NCBI RefSeq assembly: GCF_001425235.1
Contig: NZ_LMEA01000002.1
Span: forward strand, 17,974 to 81,973
DNA from: Devosia sp. Root413D1
GTDB taxonomy: Bacteria > Pseudomonadota > Alphaproteobacteria > Rhizobiales > Devosiaceae
Direction: 5' to 3'
DNA length: 64,000 bases
Shown here: positions 17,388-25,757 of the stretch, piece after piece
How the letters are laid out: every line of letters begins with the position of its first letter
Numbering within the stretch: position 1 is the stretch's first letter
Made by a program: the position numbers and the translations under genes
The notes under the pieces: model-generated
What the model was told of the DNA's origin: nothing
What the model saw: only the letters and a program-made list of their open reading frames with translations
Database searches by the model: none

Positions 17388-18239
17388 CTAGATCAGCATC
17401 GCCGTCACGCCCGCAAAGCAGATCGCGGTCGTGGCTTCGAGCAGGGCGGCGGCGAGGTTGCCGTTGTCGCGGATTTCGCGCCCCAGCGAGCGACCAGGGA
17501 TGACCATGCGGTCCATGATCAGCCGCAGGATCGGCAGGAAGACGAAGGCGATGAGGTCGGCGGCGAAGAAGGCCATCAGGTCGGCCGGCCAGTTGACGAA
17601 ATCGCCGGCCGAAGCGTTCATGATGATGATGGCGAGGGCGATCAGGTGGCCGGCGAAGGCGACGCCGCTGGCGACGTTGCTGTCGACCAGCGTCTTGTGG
17701 ATGCTGTAGGGCGAGAGCCGCTCATAGATCAGGCTGAACGCCAAGAGCGACAGCTGCCCCAGCACGAAGAACACCAGCATCGAGACGATGCCGCCGCCTT
17801 CGCCCGATACCGAGCCGGCAATCACCAGCCCGGTCGCGACATAGGCGCCGAAATGCACCGCGCCGACGCTGACATTCCGTCTGGCGACCAACTGGTGCGT
17901 GTCGTCGAACTTGCGCAGGATCGCCCAGTCGTTGAACCAGCGCGACAGGTTGAGCAGCACGATGCCGGCCAGCGAGTAGCCACCGACCGCCAGCAGGTCC
18001 TGCAGCAGCCCATGGGAGGGGCCATAGAGCGCCCCGACAAAGATCAGCGCCGTCGCCAGGTAGTAGCCCGACATGGCGAGGCCGATGGCGAGGTTGCCGC
18101 TTTCGCTCAACTGCTGGTTGATCTTGTAGGAGATCGCCAGCCCCTTGAACCATTTGGCGAGCAGCAGCAGCACCAGATACAGCACGAGGAAGATCGGCGC
18201 GCGCACGATGTCCTGGATGGGCAGCCCTGCGAAAGTCAT
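17388..18239 (-). CDS. DUF350 family membrane protein (two tandem units)
   Basis: A 283-residue, very hydrophobic protein with about eight membrane helices. The DUF350 hallmark, a helix containing a gN-A-x-A/G pattern, recurs: SGNLAIGLAMSGYYLATAL, DSNVASGVAFAGHLIALAI and DNGNLAAALLEATTAICFA. This implies duplicated DUF350 units. The function of DUF350 is not established. It is known to occur with spermidine synthase-like and SpeD-like genes in envelope-linked neighbourhoods, which matches this operon. The ATG at 18239 follows ggggggtgg; the longer upstream frame has no site. Confidence 0.88.
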   Translation of the reverse strand: MTFAGLPIQDIVRAPIFLVLYLVLLLLAKWFKGLAISYKINQQLSESGNLAIGLAMSGYYLATALIFVGALYGPSHGLLQDLLAVGGYSLAGIVLLNLSRWFNDWAILRKFDDTHQLVARRNVSVGAVHFGAYVATGLVIAGSVSGEGGGIVSMLVFFVLGQLSLLAFSLIYERLSPYSIHKTLVDSNVASGVAFAGHLIALAIIIMNASAGDFVNWPADLMAFFAADLIAFVFLPILRLIMDRMVIPGRSLGREIRDNGNLAAALLEATTAICFAGVTAMLI

Positions 18240-18271
18240 CCACCACCCCCCGATGGTCGCCGCTGGCGGCG

Positions 18272-18694
18272 CTAGGCTGAAGCGTCCGGGGTCAGTGACC
18301 CGCGGGCAACGGCCGTGATTTTCAAGTTGCTCGGCTGAAACGCGGCCTGCAGCGGCGCAATGGCCTCCTCGGCGCGGCAATCGCCGCACATGAAGACGTC
18401 CAGTGCGACGTAACCCGTCTCGGGCCAAGTGTGGATGCTGATATGCGACTCGGCAAGCAGAGCAACGCCGGTAATCCCACTATTGGCGCCGAAATGGTGG
18501 AAACGCGTTTCGAGCACTGTGGCGTTGCAGGCTGCGGCCGCGCGGCGCATCGCCTGTTCTATGAAAGATTGATCATCGAGGCCGGTCGCACCCCAGAAAT
18601 CGAGCAGAATATGAGTACCGGGCCGGTATTGTGGCCCGGTTTCTGCTCCAGATGCCGCTTCAGTCACTATCGCCTCCACGGCACCAGCAGACAT
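18272..18694 (-). CDS. speD: S-adenosylmethionine decarboxylase proenzyme
   Basis: A 140-residue class 1B AdoMetDC. The self-processing site is in LLAESHISIHTWPE: cleavage between Glu82 and Ser83 turns Ser83 into the pyruvoyl group. His88 and Cys103 have the same spacing (5 and 15 residues) as Ser63/His68/Cys83 of the well studied Thermotoga enzyme, so processing and catalytic residues are intact. It makes decarboxylated AdoMet, the aminopropyl donor for the SpeE-like protein encoded four genes downstream. The first 20 residues are a variable extension. No strong ribosome-binding site is visible. Confidence 0.93.
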   Translation of the reverse strand: MSAGAVEAIVTEAASGAETGPQYRPGTHILLDFWGATGLDDQSFIEQAMRRAAAACNATVLETRFHHFGANSGITGVALLAESHISIHTWPETGYVALDVFMCGDCRAEEAIAPLQAAFQPSNLKITAVARGSLTPDASA

Positions 18695-18773
18695 AGCTGG
18701 CGTAACTCATCGTTAGCGCAGCGCGATTGCCGCCACAACCCGGGGGCGAGGACCCTGGCCACCGTCGGTCCGA

Positions 18774-19310
18774 TCAGCCGCCGCTCTGCGGCTGGCATGC
18801 AGCGAGGATCGCGTCGACGACGTCGGCAAGCGGCGCGGTGGCGTCGATGCGGATGGCGTTGCCCGGGTCGTTGTCGCCGCTCGCATGGAGCCGCGTGTTG
18901 AACGCCCGCTCAACCGGCTTGCCGCCGAAGACATCGGCCGGCCGCGCCGCGAGCCGCCGGTTCAGGGTGGCGGCGTCGGCTTCGAGCACGAAGACCCTGT
19001 CGAACAGCGCGATGAAGTGATGGCGGTTGCGCGAGCCGCCGCAGAAGAAGCTGATGGGGTGGCCCCGGTCGGCAATCAGCGCCTTGACCCGTTCGACCGG
19101 CCAGATCCAATGCCGGTAACCCCACGCCACCTTGTCGTTCTCGCTGTCAAAAGCCGGCCAATCCAGCGGTGCGCCGGTCTCGGGATCGCCGTAATAGGCG
19201 AATTGCCGGTCGCCGTGGACAACATGGTGGCCGCGGCGCTGCAGCTCCTCGGCCACCGTAGTCTTGCCGGCGCCGGAGAGGCCCTCGATCAGGTAATTGC
19301 GCACGCCCAT
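18774..19310 (-). CDS. small P-loop kinase / AAA-type NTPase
   Basis: A 178-residue protein resembling nucleoside- or shikimate-kinase-like P-loop enzymes. Walker A is GLSGAGKTT (residues 10-18), followed by a DxR-like HGDRQFAYYGD. A lid-like arginine region appears in LNRRLAARPADVFGGKP. The ATG at 19310 follows gtgagg and lies seven bases after the ABC-exporter stop, so the two are co-transcribed. SpeD follows after 79 bases on the same strand. The phosphate acceptor is unknown. Confidence 0.8.
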   Translation of the reverse strand: MGVRNYLIEGLSGAGKTTVAEELQRRGHHVVHGDRQFAYYGDPETGAPLDWPAFDSENDKVAWGYRHWIWPVERVKALIADRGHPISFFCGGSRNRHHFIALFDRVFVLEADAATLNRRLAARPADVFGGKPVERAFNTRLHASGDNDPGNAIRIDATAPLADVVDAILAACQPQSGG

Positions 19311-19317
19311 CCGGTCC

Positions 19318-21178
19318 TCACCCCGTCGCGCCGGCCCGGTGCATGGCGGCGTAGCGGCCGCCGGCGGCGATGAGTTCGGCATGGGTGCCGCGCTCGACCA
19401 CGCCGCCATGCTCGATCATCACCACGCGGTCGGCGCGCTCGATCGCCGAGGTCCGGTGCGCCACCACCAGCACCGCCCGGTTGGCGGCAATCGCCGCGAT
19501 GGCGTCGAGGATGCCTTCCTCGCGTTCGGCATCGAGATGCGAGGTGGCCTCGTCGAGGATGAGCAGCGGGCGATCGCGCAGCACGGCGCGGGCAATGGCG
19601 ATGCGCTGCCGTTCGCCGCCGGAAAAACGCTTGCCGCGTTGCCCGACCATGGTGCCGAGCCCCTCGGGCAGCTGCCGCAGCAGCTGGCCGAGCCCGGCCT
19701 GGTGCAGCGCGTCGGTGAGCCGCTCGTCGGTCGCATCCTCGAGGCCGTAGCGCAGGTTGTCGCGCAGCGTCGCATCGCGCAGGTAGACATCCTGGCTGAC
19801 CAGCGAGACTGAGCGCCAGATATCCTCTTCACTTAGCGCGACGGCATCGCGCCCCTCGATCCGGACCGCACCGCTCGATGGCCGGAGCGAGCCGCAGGCG
19901 AGGCTGATGATGGTCGATTTGCCCGAGCCGGAAGGCCCGGCGATCGCCAGGGTTTCGCCGCGCCGCACCGAGAAGGAGATGTCGGCGAGGATCCGGGCCG
20001 GCTGGTCCGCCGCGCCCGGGTCCGCCTGGTCCAGCCGGGTGAGCGACACCCCGGCGAGAAACCCGGTCATCCCGGCGCTGGCGTTGGCGACATCGGACAG
20101 CGTCCTGACCGCGAGGGCGTCGCGGCCGGGATAGGTGTAGCCGACGGCCTCGAACGCCAGGACCTCCGGGGCGGGCGCCGGCTGCGCCGGCGGGCGCGCC
20201 GCGGCCGCTACTGTCGGCAGGCCGGTATTAGCCGACTGCAGCACCGCCTCAACGCGATCGAGCCCCATGCCGGCGCGGATCAGCGGATAGCGCTGGCCCA
20301 CCACTTCGCCCAGCGGCTGGCGCACCAGGCCGACGAAGAACAGGGCCGAGACGACATTGCCGATCGAGATCTGCCCGGCTGCGGCGAGCAGCACGCCGAT
20401 GCCGATGAACAGCACCGTGATCAAATCGAAGCACAGCCGATAGGCGACGTTGATCACGGCGCGCCAATTGTCCATGCGCGCCGCCAGCGCCACGGATTTA
20501 TCGGCCAGCGTGGCGAAGCGCTGTTCCTCGGCGCCGGTGGCGCGCGCCTGCCGGACGAGGCTCACCGCATCGCCGCTGGTGGTGCTCTCGATCTGCGCGG
20601 CGACGGCGGCGTTGATTTCGTAGGAATCCTTGATGGTGGCATTGATCTGCCCTTCGGCGAAGCGCACCGCGAACAGGGCGAGCGGCACCAGCGCGAAGGC
20701 GGCAAGGAACCAGGGGTTGATGAGGGCCAGCGCGATCGCGACGGCGGCGAGCCCGACCCAGCCATGCACGGTTGCCAGCGGCACGACGGTGAACAGCGGA
20801 TCGACCATGCGCATGTCGTTGGTGAGACGGCTGTTCAGCACGCCGGGGTTGATGGTGGCATAGCTCAGCATCGGCATGCGTAGCACTTCGCCATAAAGCC
20901 GCCGCGCCAGCTGCCAGGAGAGGCCATAGCCGAGGCGCGCGCCCAGGGCATTGGCCAGCACCTCCGCCAGGGCAGCGGCGATCGCCAGGGCCGCGACGAG
21001 CCCCAGCAAGGGCAGCAGCTCCATGAGTCCCGCGCCGCGCAGCGCGCCATCGATGATGCGGCCGAGCAGCAGCGGCACGCCGACCGGCAGGGCGGCTGCC
21101 AGCACGGTCGCGGCGAGGATCGGCAGCACCCCGCAGCCAGTCGATCGCGAGGCCAAGCCGCAAAACTCTGCCGAACAT
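19318..21178 (-). CDS. ABC exporter-type protein (membrane domain + ATPase), apparent 1-base frameshift near start
   Basis: About 620 residues. An ABC-type exporter membrane domain is followed by an ATPase with Walker A GPSGSGKSTI, signature FSGGERQRIAIARA and Walker B LLILDEATSHLDAE. The expected N-terminus MFGRVLRLGLAIDWLR begins at the ATG 21178 behind ggaggggc, but is in a different frame from the remainder, which continues as VLPILAATVLAAAL. Removing one base from the four-C run at 21129-21132 joins them exactly. Either the assembly has a homopolymer error or the gene is damaged or starts internally (GTG at 21129). A frame open to 21222 exists but its extra N-terminus looks artificial. 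Confidence 0.8.
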
Positions 21179-21269
21179 GGTGCCGCCCCTCCCAAGGCCA
21201 GTCCTCGCCCCATGGGTGACATTGCCGCTCAGGCCGCGCAACCGGATTTCCCGCCGGTTGCAGAAGCCC

Positions 21270-21300
21270 TTGCAGCTATAGTGGCTAGAGGTTGTAGCGT
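21270..21300 (+). promoter_or_regulatory. MerR-type promoter with 19-base spacer
   Basis: TTGCAG (21270-21275) and TAGCGT (21295-21300) are 19 bases apart, and the spacer carries the dyad CTATAG-TGG-CTAGAG (21276-21290). Long spacers with a centred dyad of this kind are typical of metal-sensing MerR proteins such as CadR, PbrR and ZntR. No merR gene lies in the window, so regulation would be in trans. Confidence 0.55.
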
Positions 21301-21374
21301 CGGGCGGGTGTTACCGGAGATCGATCATGGCCGTGGGTTGCGCCGAACGTCTTGCCGTCGCGGGGAGGGGCTGA

Positions 21375-22295
21375 ATGGGAGCTGGACACAGCCATGGGGC
21401 CACGCGCCCGGCGAGCGGTTCGGCCGGGGCGCGGCATCGCCGTAACCTCGTCATCGCGCTGGGGCTGACGACCGCGTACCTCGTCGCCGAAGTGGTCGGG
21501 GCGCTGATTTCGGGGAGCCTGGCGCTCCTCGCCGATGCCGCGCATATGCTCACCGATGTGGGCGGCATGGCGCTGGCGCTGCTCGCGATCTGGTTCGCGG
21601 CGCGGCCGCCGAACGCATCGAAGACCTATGGGTACCTGCGCACCGAGGTGCTGGCGGCGCTCGCCAATGCGGTGGTGCTGCTCGTTCTCGCCATCTACAT
21701 CCTCTACGAGGCCTATGAGCGCCTGCTGGCGCCGCCCGAGGTGCTGTCGACGCCGATGCTGATCGTCGCGGTGATCGGCCTCGTGGTGAACCTCGTCAGC
21801 ATGCGGCTGCTGGCTGCCGGCTCGAAGGAAAGCCTCAACCTCAAGGGCGCCTATTTCGAGGTGCTGGCCGATATGCTGGGCTCGATCGGCGTCATCGTTT
21901 CGGCGCTGCTCATCATGTTCACCGGCTGGACTCTGGCCGATCCGCTCATCGGCGCGGCGATCGGGCTGTTCATCGTGCCGCGCACCTGGGCGCTGCTGAA
22001 GCACGCGGTGAATATCCTGCTCGAAGGCACGCCGGCCGGCTTCGATCTCGGCGGGCTAGAGGGCGCCCTGCGGGCGCTGCCCGATGTCACCGACGTGCAC
22101 GACCTGCATGTGTGGACCATCACTTCGGGCGTCGATGCGATGAGCGGGCACCTCGTGATCGGCGATGGCGCCGACCAGCAGGCGCTGCTGGTCGCGGCCC
22201 GCGAGCTGCTGCACGAGCAGTTCGACATTTCGCACTCGACCATCCAGATCGAAACGACAGCCAGCCGTGCCGGGGAGGCGGAGATGCCGGTTTAG
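21375..22295 (+). CDS. cation diffusion facilitator, CzcD/ZitB-like metal exporter
   Basis: A 306-residue inner-membrane antiporter for zinc, cadmium or cobalt. It has a short histidine-bearing N-terminus (GAGHSHG), then six membrane helices. The transport-site motifs are AAHMLTDVGG in helix 2 and FEVLADMLGSIGVI in helix 5. The cytoplasmic C-terminal domain includes DVTDVHDLHVWTI, the usual regulatory dimer domain. It is monocistronic, preceded by a MerR-type promoter, and divergent from the exporter-SpeD-SpeE run. Confidence 0.94.
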   Translation: MGAGHSHGATRPASGSAGARHRRNLVIALGLTTAYLVAEVVGALISGSLALLADAAHMLTDVGGMALALLAIWFAARPPNASKTYGYLRTEVLAALANAVVLLVLAIYILYEAYERLLAPPEVLSTPMLIVAVIGLVVNLVSMRLLAAGSKESLNLKGAYFEVLADMLGSIGVIVSALLIMFTGWTLADPLIGAAIGLFIVPRTWALLKHAVNILLEGTPAGFDLGGLEGALRALPDVTDVHDLHVWTITSGVDAMSGHLVIGDGADQQALLVAARELLHEQFDISHSTIQIETTASRAGEAEMPV

Positions 22296-22315
22296 GGGGT
22301 AGGGAGACGATGCCG

Positions 22316-22463
22316 GCAGTCGGGTCTCCCTCCCCTTGATGGGGAGGGATTAAGGGTGGGGTGGGGCAGCCCGCACCGCCCGTGGGTGTGGCCCACCCCC
22401 ACCCAGCTCCGCTACGGGCCAACTGGCCCGAGCTGCGCTACCCTCCCCACAAGGGGGAGGGAA
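22316..22463. repeat. GC-rich intergenic repeat with two CCCTCCCC/GGGGAGGG hairpins
   Basis: The gap between two convergent genes holds two short inverted repeats, CCCTCCCC-ttgat-GGGGAGGG (22328-22348) and CCCTCCCC-acaa-GGGGGAGGG (22441-22461). They bracket a segment with ccacccccacccagctc. This is the kind of intergenic repeat dispersed in alphaproteobacterial genomes and may also terminate both genes. Confidence 0.55.
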
Positions 22464-22469
22464 AGCCCC

Positions 22470-22805
22470 TCACATCGGCGTAATCGAAGCGCTCTTCTTG
22501 CCGCTGGCGAACTGCTCGAAGGTGTAGCGCAGGCGGATGGTGGTGATCTGGCCGGCGTTGGAGACGCGCAGCGAGATGGCGCAGACCAGTTTGTTGCTGC
22601 TCGAATGCACGGTCCTGGCGCCGGCGATGCCTTCGATGAAGACGCCGTAGGAAACCAGCGAGCGACCATCTTCGACGGAGTTGCGGAGGCCATTTTCCAT
22701 CGCCTTGATGGTCTCAGGATGGTCGCAGGCAATACCGGACAAGCCACCGGCAGTGGCGGGGGTGGCGATGAGGCCGAGCAGCAGGGCGGCGGCGGTGAAC
22801 TTCAT
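22470..22805 (-). CDS. small secreted protein, unknown function
   Basis: A 111-residue protein with a signal peptide (MKFTAAALLLGLIATPATAG). The mature part contains two cysteines (IACDHPETIK and KLVCAISLRVS), which could form a disulfide, and ends in a strand-rich segment with a basic tail. The ATG at 22805 follows gggagagatcacc. It lies downstream of the caspase-like gene on the same strand with a 116-base gap. No family was recognised. Confidence 0.72.
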   Translation of the reverse strand: MKFTAAALLLGLIATPATAGGLSGIACDHPETIKAMENGLRNSVEDGRSLVSYGVFIEGIAGARTVHSSSNKLVCAISLRVSNAGQITTIRLRYTFEQFASGKKSASITPM

Positions 22806-22921
22806 GGTGATCTCTCCCGTCAATGAAGCGCCCGATCGCGCTTCGGTAAGGAGACAAGAGCAGCTCGCCCGCCGGCTTTCGACGACAGCCCGGTGGCTGG
22901 CCTCCAAGCCGATTGGAGGGG

Positions 22922-24604
22922 TTAGCTGCACCCCTTGGCGAGCAGCTCGAGGATCACCGCGTGGTCGCCCTGGCTGGTTGCGACACCCGCCGTCTGCATG
23001 CGCGCGCTGGCCTTATCGAGCACCGGCATGGCATCCTTGCAGCGCCCGGCGTCGATCAGCAGGCGGGCATAGTTGATGGCGATGCCGCCATCATCGACCG
23101 AGGGCGAGGAGCCGGCGCCATACATCATGGTCACGGCGCTTTCGGCATAGCTGAGGGCGCGGTCGAACTCGCCCGAGGCGGCGAGAAACTGCGAATAGCC
23201 CTCGAGCCCATGGGCGTAATAGAGGCTGTCCGGGCCAGTGGGGTTGAGCTTTTCGTAGCCGGCGAGCAGTTGCTCGAAAATCTCGGCGGCCTCCTTGCGC
23301 TTGCCGGTGGCGTTGAGCCGCGCCGCGAGATTGCCCTGTTCGACGAGGACACGCAGATCGCCGGGGCCGACGAGGCGGGTATAGATCTCGATCGCTGCCC
23401 GCGAGGCGGCCATGGCCGCCTCGATCTCGCCGATGCCGCTGAGCGCGCCGACCATGTGGTTGCTGGCCTGGGCGTATTCTATGCTGTCGGCGCCGAACTG
23501 CTTTGCGGCGAGCTCGCGCGCCGTGCTCATCGCGCGGAAATAGGCGGCGTTGTCGCCGGCATTGGCCATGCGCCTGCCTTCGTCCCACAACGTCTCGAGC
23601 TGTTGCCGAGCCTCGAAGGCGCCGAGCAGGGTTTCGGTCTCGGTCGGAGCTGGCGCCGCGGCTTCGGCCGGTGCCGCCGCCCGCGCGGCGCGCGCCAGGT
23701 CGGCAAACACCCCTTCGGGGTAGTTCTTCAGGAACGCGTCCCACGCCGCTGCAGTGCCGAGGTCCCGGGCGCGGTCGAAGGCTGCCGCCTCGATCGTACC
23801 CTCGGCCGGGGCGGGGGCCGGCGGCGGGTCGGCGTTGACGACGAAATCGCTGTTGAGTTCGTCGTAATAGGCCGGCGATTGCTCGTGCCCGACGCTGAGC
23901 GCCAGCGCCGCGACATCGACACGGACGCCGCGAGCGATCTCGCTGATCGAGATGCCGGGCTGGCCGAGCCGCTCGAGCAGCACGCGGGTATAGACCGAGG
24001 TGGGGCTCGCGTCCCCGGGGCCGAGCCGATCGAGCGCGGTCTGCCGGAAGCCGGCCGAATAGAGCACGAAGCTGCCGGTGGGCGGCGCGCTCATCGCCAG
24101 CCCGCCGTCCTCGCCGAGGCCGCGCACGCCCTTGTTGGCGAAGGGGTTGTTGCGACAGGCATCGACGACGAAAATGCGCACCGCCGCGCCGCTCTCGGCG
24201 ACGCGCCGCATCAGATCATTGAGGTCGATCGCCTCGGCCATGAGGAAGTCCTCGTCGCCGCTGGTGGGGATCGGCACGTCGCGCGGCAGCAGCAGGTTGC
24301 GGCCATCGACTTCGACGCCATGGCCGGAATAGTGGACGAAGGCTGCGTCGCCCGGCTGCAAGGCGCGGCGGAAGGCGGTGATCGCCTGGTTGAAATCGCG
24401 CCGGCCCGGGTTGATCACCGTGGTGACCTCGTAGCCGAGCGTTTCGAGCCGGGCCGACATGGCTTCGGCATCGCCCACCGCTTTGTTGAGCGGCGGCAGC
24501 GTGTCATAGGCGTCGATGCCGATGACCAGCGCCAGCCGCGCCGCCGCGGCGGGAAGGGGAGCAAGGCCGGCGAGGAGGACGAGACAGGCGAGCAGCAGGC
24601 GCAT
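22922..24604 (-). CDS. secreted caspase-like (peptidase C14) protein with helical repeats
   Basis: A 560-residue protein. Residues 1-21 are a signal peptide, so it acts in the periplasm or outside. A caspase/metacaspase p20 domain spans about 22-250: the histidine is His95 in HYSGHG and the nucleophile Cys150 in VVDACRNNPF, so the dyad is intact. From about 330 to the end are helical TPR-like repeats (AEIFEQLLAGYEKLNPTGPD, then repeats on AE/AA spacing). Bacterial C14 proteins cleave after basic residues and are linked to cell-death or stress functions. It is followed 17 bases upstream by a secreted partner gene. Confidence 0.92.
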   Translation of the reverse strand: MRLLLACLVLLAGLAPLPAAAARLALVIGIDAYDTLPPLNKAVGDAEAMSARLETLGYEVTTVINPGRRDFNQAITAFRRALQPGDAAFVHYSGHGVEVDGRNLLLPRDVPIPTSGDEDFLMAEAIDLNDLMRRVAESGAAVRIFVVDACRNNPFANKGVRGLGEDGGLAMSAPPTGSFVLYSAGFRQTALDRLGPGDASPTSVYTRVLLERLGQPGISISEIARGVRVDVAALALSVGHEQSPAYYDELNSDFVVNADPPPAPAPAEGTIEAAAFDRARDLGTAAAWDAFLKNYPEGVFADLARAARAAAPAEAAAPAPTETETLLGAFEARQQLETLWDEGRRMANAGDNAAYFRAMSTARELAAKQFGADSIEYAQASNHMVGALSGIGEIEAAMAASRAAIEIYTRLVGPGDLRVLVEQGNLAARLNATGKRKEAAEIFEQLLAGYEKLNPTGPDSLYYAHGLEGYSQFLAASGEFDRALSYAESAVTMMYGAGSSPSVDDGGIAINYARLLIDAGRCKDAMPVLDKASARMQTAGVATSQGDHAVILELLAKGCS

Positions 24605-24621
24605 CGTGGTCTCCGTTGTGG

Positions 24622-25014
24622 CTATTTCTGCGGCTTGGTGCCGCCGGCCGCGGTGCGGATCAGCTGCAGCAGGTCGGCCGAGGCCTCGGGCGAACTGCGC
24701 CAGACCTGCAGCAGAGCCGGGTTCTGACCGAGCAGCTTGACGTCGGCGGCGTCGAGATCATCGAGCCCGCCGCGTGACGTCGAGGGGTTGGCGAGCGCCG
24801 TGGCGATCTGGTCGAGCGCCTCGCGCAGCGCCTCGGGGGCGCCGGCGGCGAGCTCGGTGAGGGCAGGGTTCTGCTCGACCAGTTGTTGCTCGGCCGGGGT
24901 GAGGGCGCCGGCGGCGACCACCACCATTTCGGCGCGGGCCGGGGCGGTCGCGAGGCCTGCCATTGTGCCAAGCATTGCGGCGATAGCGGTTGCCCTAATG
25001 AGCTGCTGCAGCAC
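24622..25014 (-). CDS. secreted protein with duplicated NPAL motif, unknown function
   Basis: A 130-residue protein starting at a GTG (25014) behind gggagg; this start gives a good signal peptide ending APARA (about residue 28). The mature part contains two related units: LVEQNPALTELAAGAPEALR and LLGQNPALLQVWRSSPEASA. The gene overlaps its upstream neighbour by 20 bases and ends 17 bases before the caspase-like gene. It may be a ligand or inhibitor of that protein. This is inference from gene order. Confidence 0.78.
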   Translation of the reverse strand: MLQQLIRATAIAAMLGTMAGLATAPARAEMVVVAAGALTPAEQQLVEQNPALTELAAGAPEALREALDQIATALANPSTSRGGLDDLDAADVKLLGQNPALLQVWRSSPEASADLLQLIRTAAGGTKPQK

Positions 25015-25582
25015 GGCGCGCCTCCCTGATTACTGTCCCGTAAATGGCCTCGATGGTGCCGAGCGAAACGATCAGCACGGCGCCGAACGGCGAGCGGGTG
25101 CGCTCGACGAAGCCGGATTTTTCCGCCGCCAGCAGCAGTTTTCGGCAGGTCTCGGTCGACATCACCGTGACGAGGAACCGCGCCAGGTCGGATTGGTCGA
25201 TCGAGGGTGCTGGCCCGGCGAAATTGGCGAGGAGTTTTCGCAAGTTATCGCCGGTGAACAGGGCGGAATCGATGCGCTCGGGGGTGAGGCCGTAGCGGCG
25301 CATGCGCTCGCGATCGTCACGGATGCTGAGCAGGTAGCGATTATGCAGGTCGGCGAAGCGATCGAGCTTATCGGGCGAGTCGATGCCGTAAGTTTTCATC
25401 GCGAACAGAAACTCCGCCAGCTGAAAAAACGATTCCTGCCTCAGGCTCAACAAGACATCGGGGTCGGTCGATTGCGACGCGGCAAGAAGTTCGGACTGAA
25501 AACGCGCCTTCATCCGCCGGATCGTTTCGATGAACGCCAGGTCGAGCGCTAGTTCAGCAGTATCTGTGTCCCCAGTCAGCAC
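24995..25582 (-). CDS. hypothetical cytoplasmic protein, first gene of the caspase operon
   Basis: A 195-residue, mostly helical protein with no signal peptide. The region TCRKLLLAAEKSGFVERTRS followed by FGAVLIVSLG looks like a winged helix-turn-helix, so a regulatory role is possible. The start is a GTG at 25582 with ggag nine bases upstream. It overlaps the next gene by 20 bases, implying coupled translation. No family was recognised with confidence. Confidence 0.68.
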   Translation of the reverse strand: MLTGDTDTAELALDLAFIETIRRMKARFQSELLAASQSTDPDVLLSLRQESFFQLAEFLFAMKTYGIDSPDKLDRFADLHNRYLLSIRDDRERMRRYGLTPERIDSALFTGDNLRKLLANFAGPAPSIDQSDLARFLVTVMSTETCRKLLLAAEKSGFVERTRSPFGAVLIVSLGTIEAIYGTVIREARRAAAAH

Positions 25583-25757
25583 GGTTTACTCCACGGCGGG
25601 CAATCGAAATGAGAGGAAGCATGCCCACGCGGTTGGTAGCAAGGGCGCAAGCGGCTTGCCGGGCCCCAAGCCGATTGGACCCGACCCATTCGGCTGTTGT
25701 GGCGGGGAGGGGCGAGACGCGTCTAGCTCAGCGGATTGGCCACGGGAGCATTGAGAG

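Noticed and set aside
22922-24604. A long plus-strand frame over the caspase-like gene (about 600 codons)
   Set aside because: The minus-strand frame has the signal peptide, SGHG and DAC motifs; the plus frame has none.
25614-25757. A short frame starting at an ATG behind gaggaagc upstream of the DUF4384 gene
   Set aside because: The site is reasonable but the frame runs through a repeat-like ccaagccgattgga block, and no conserved peptide could be argued.
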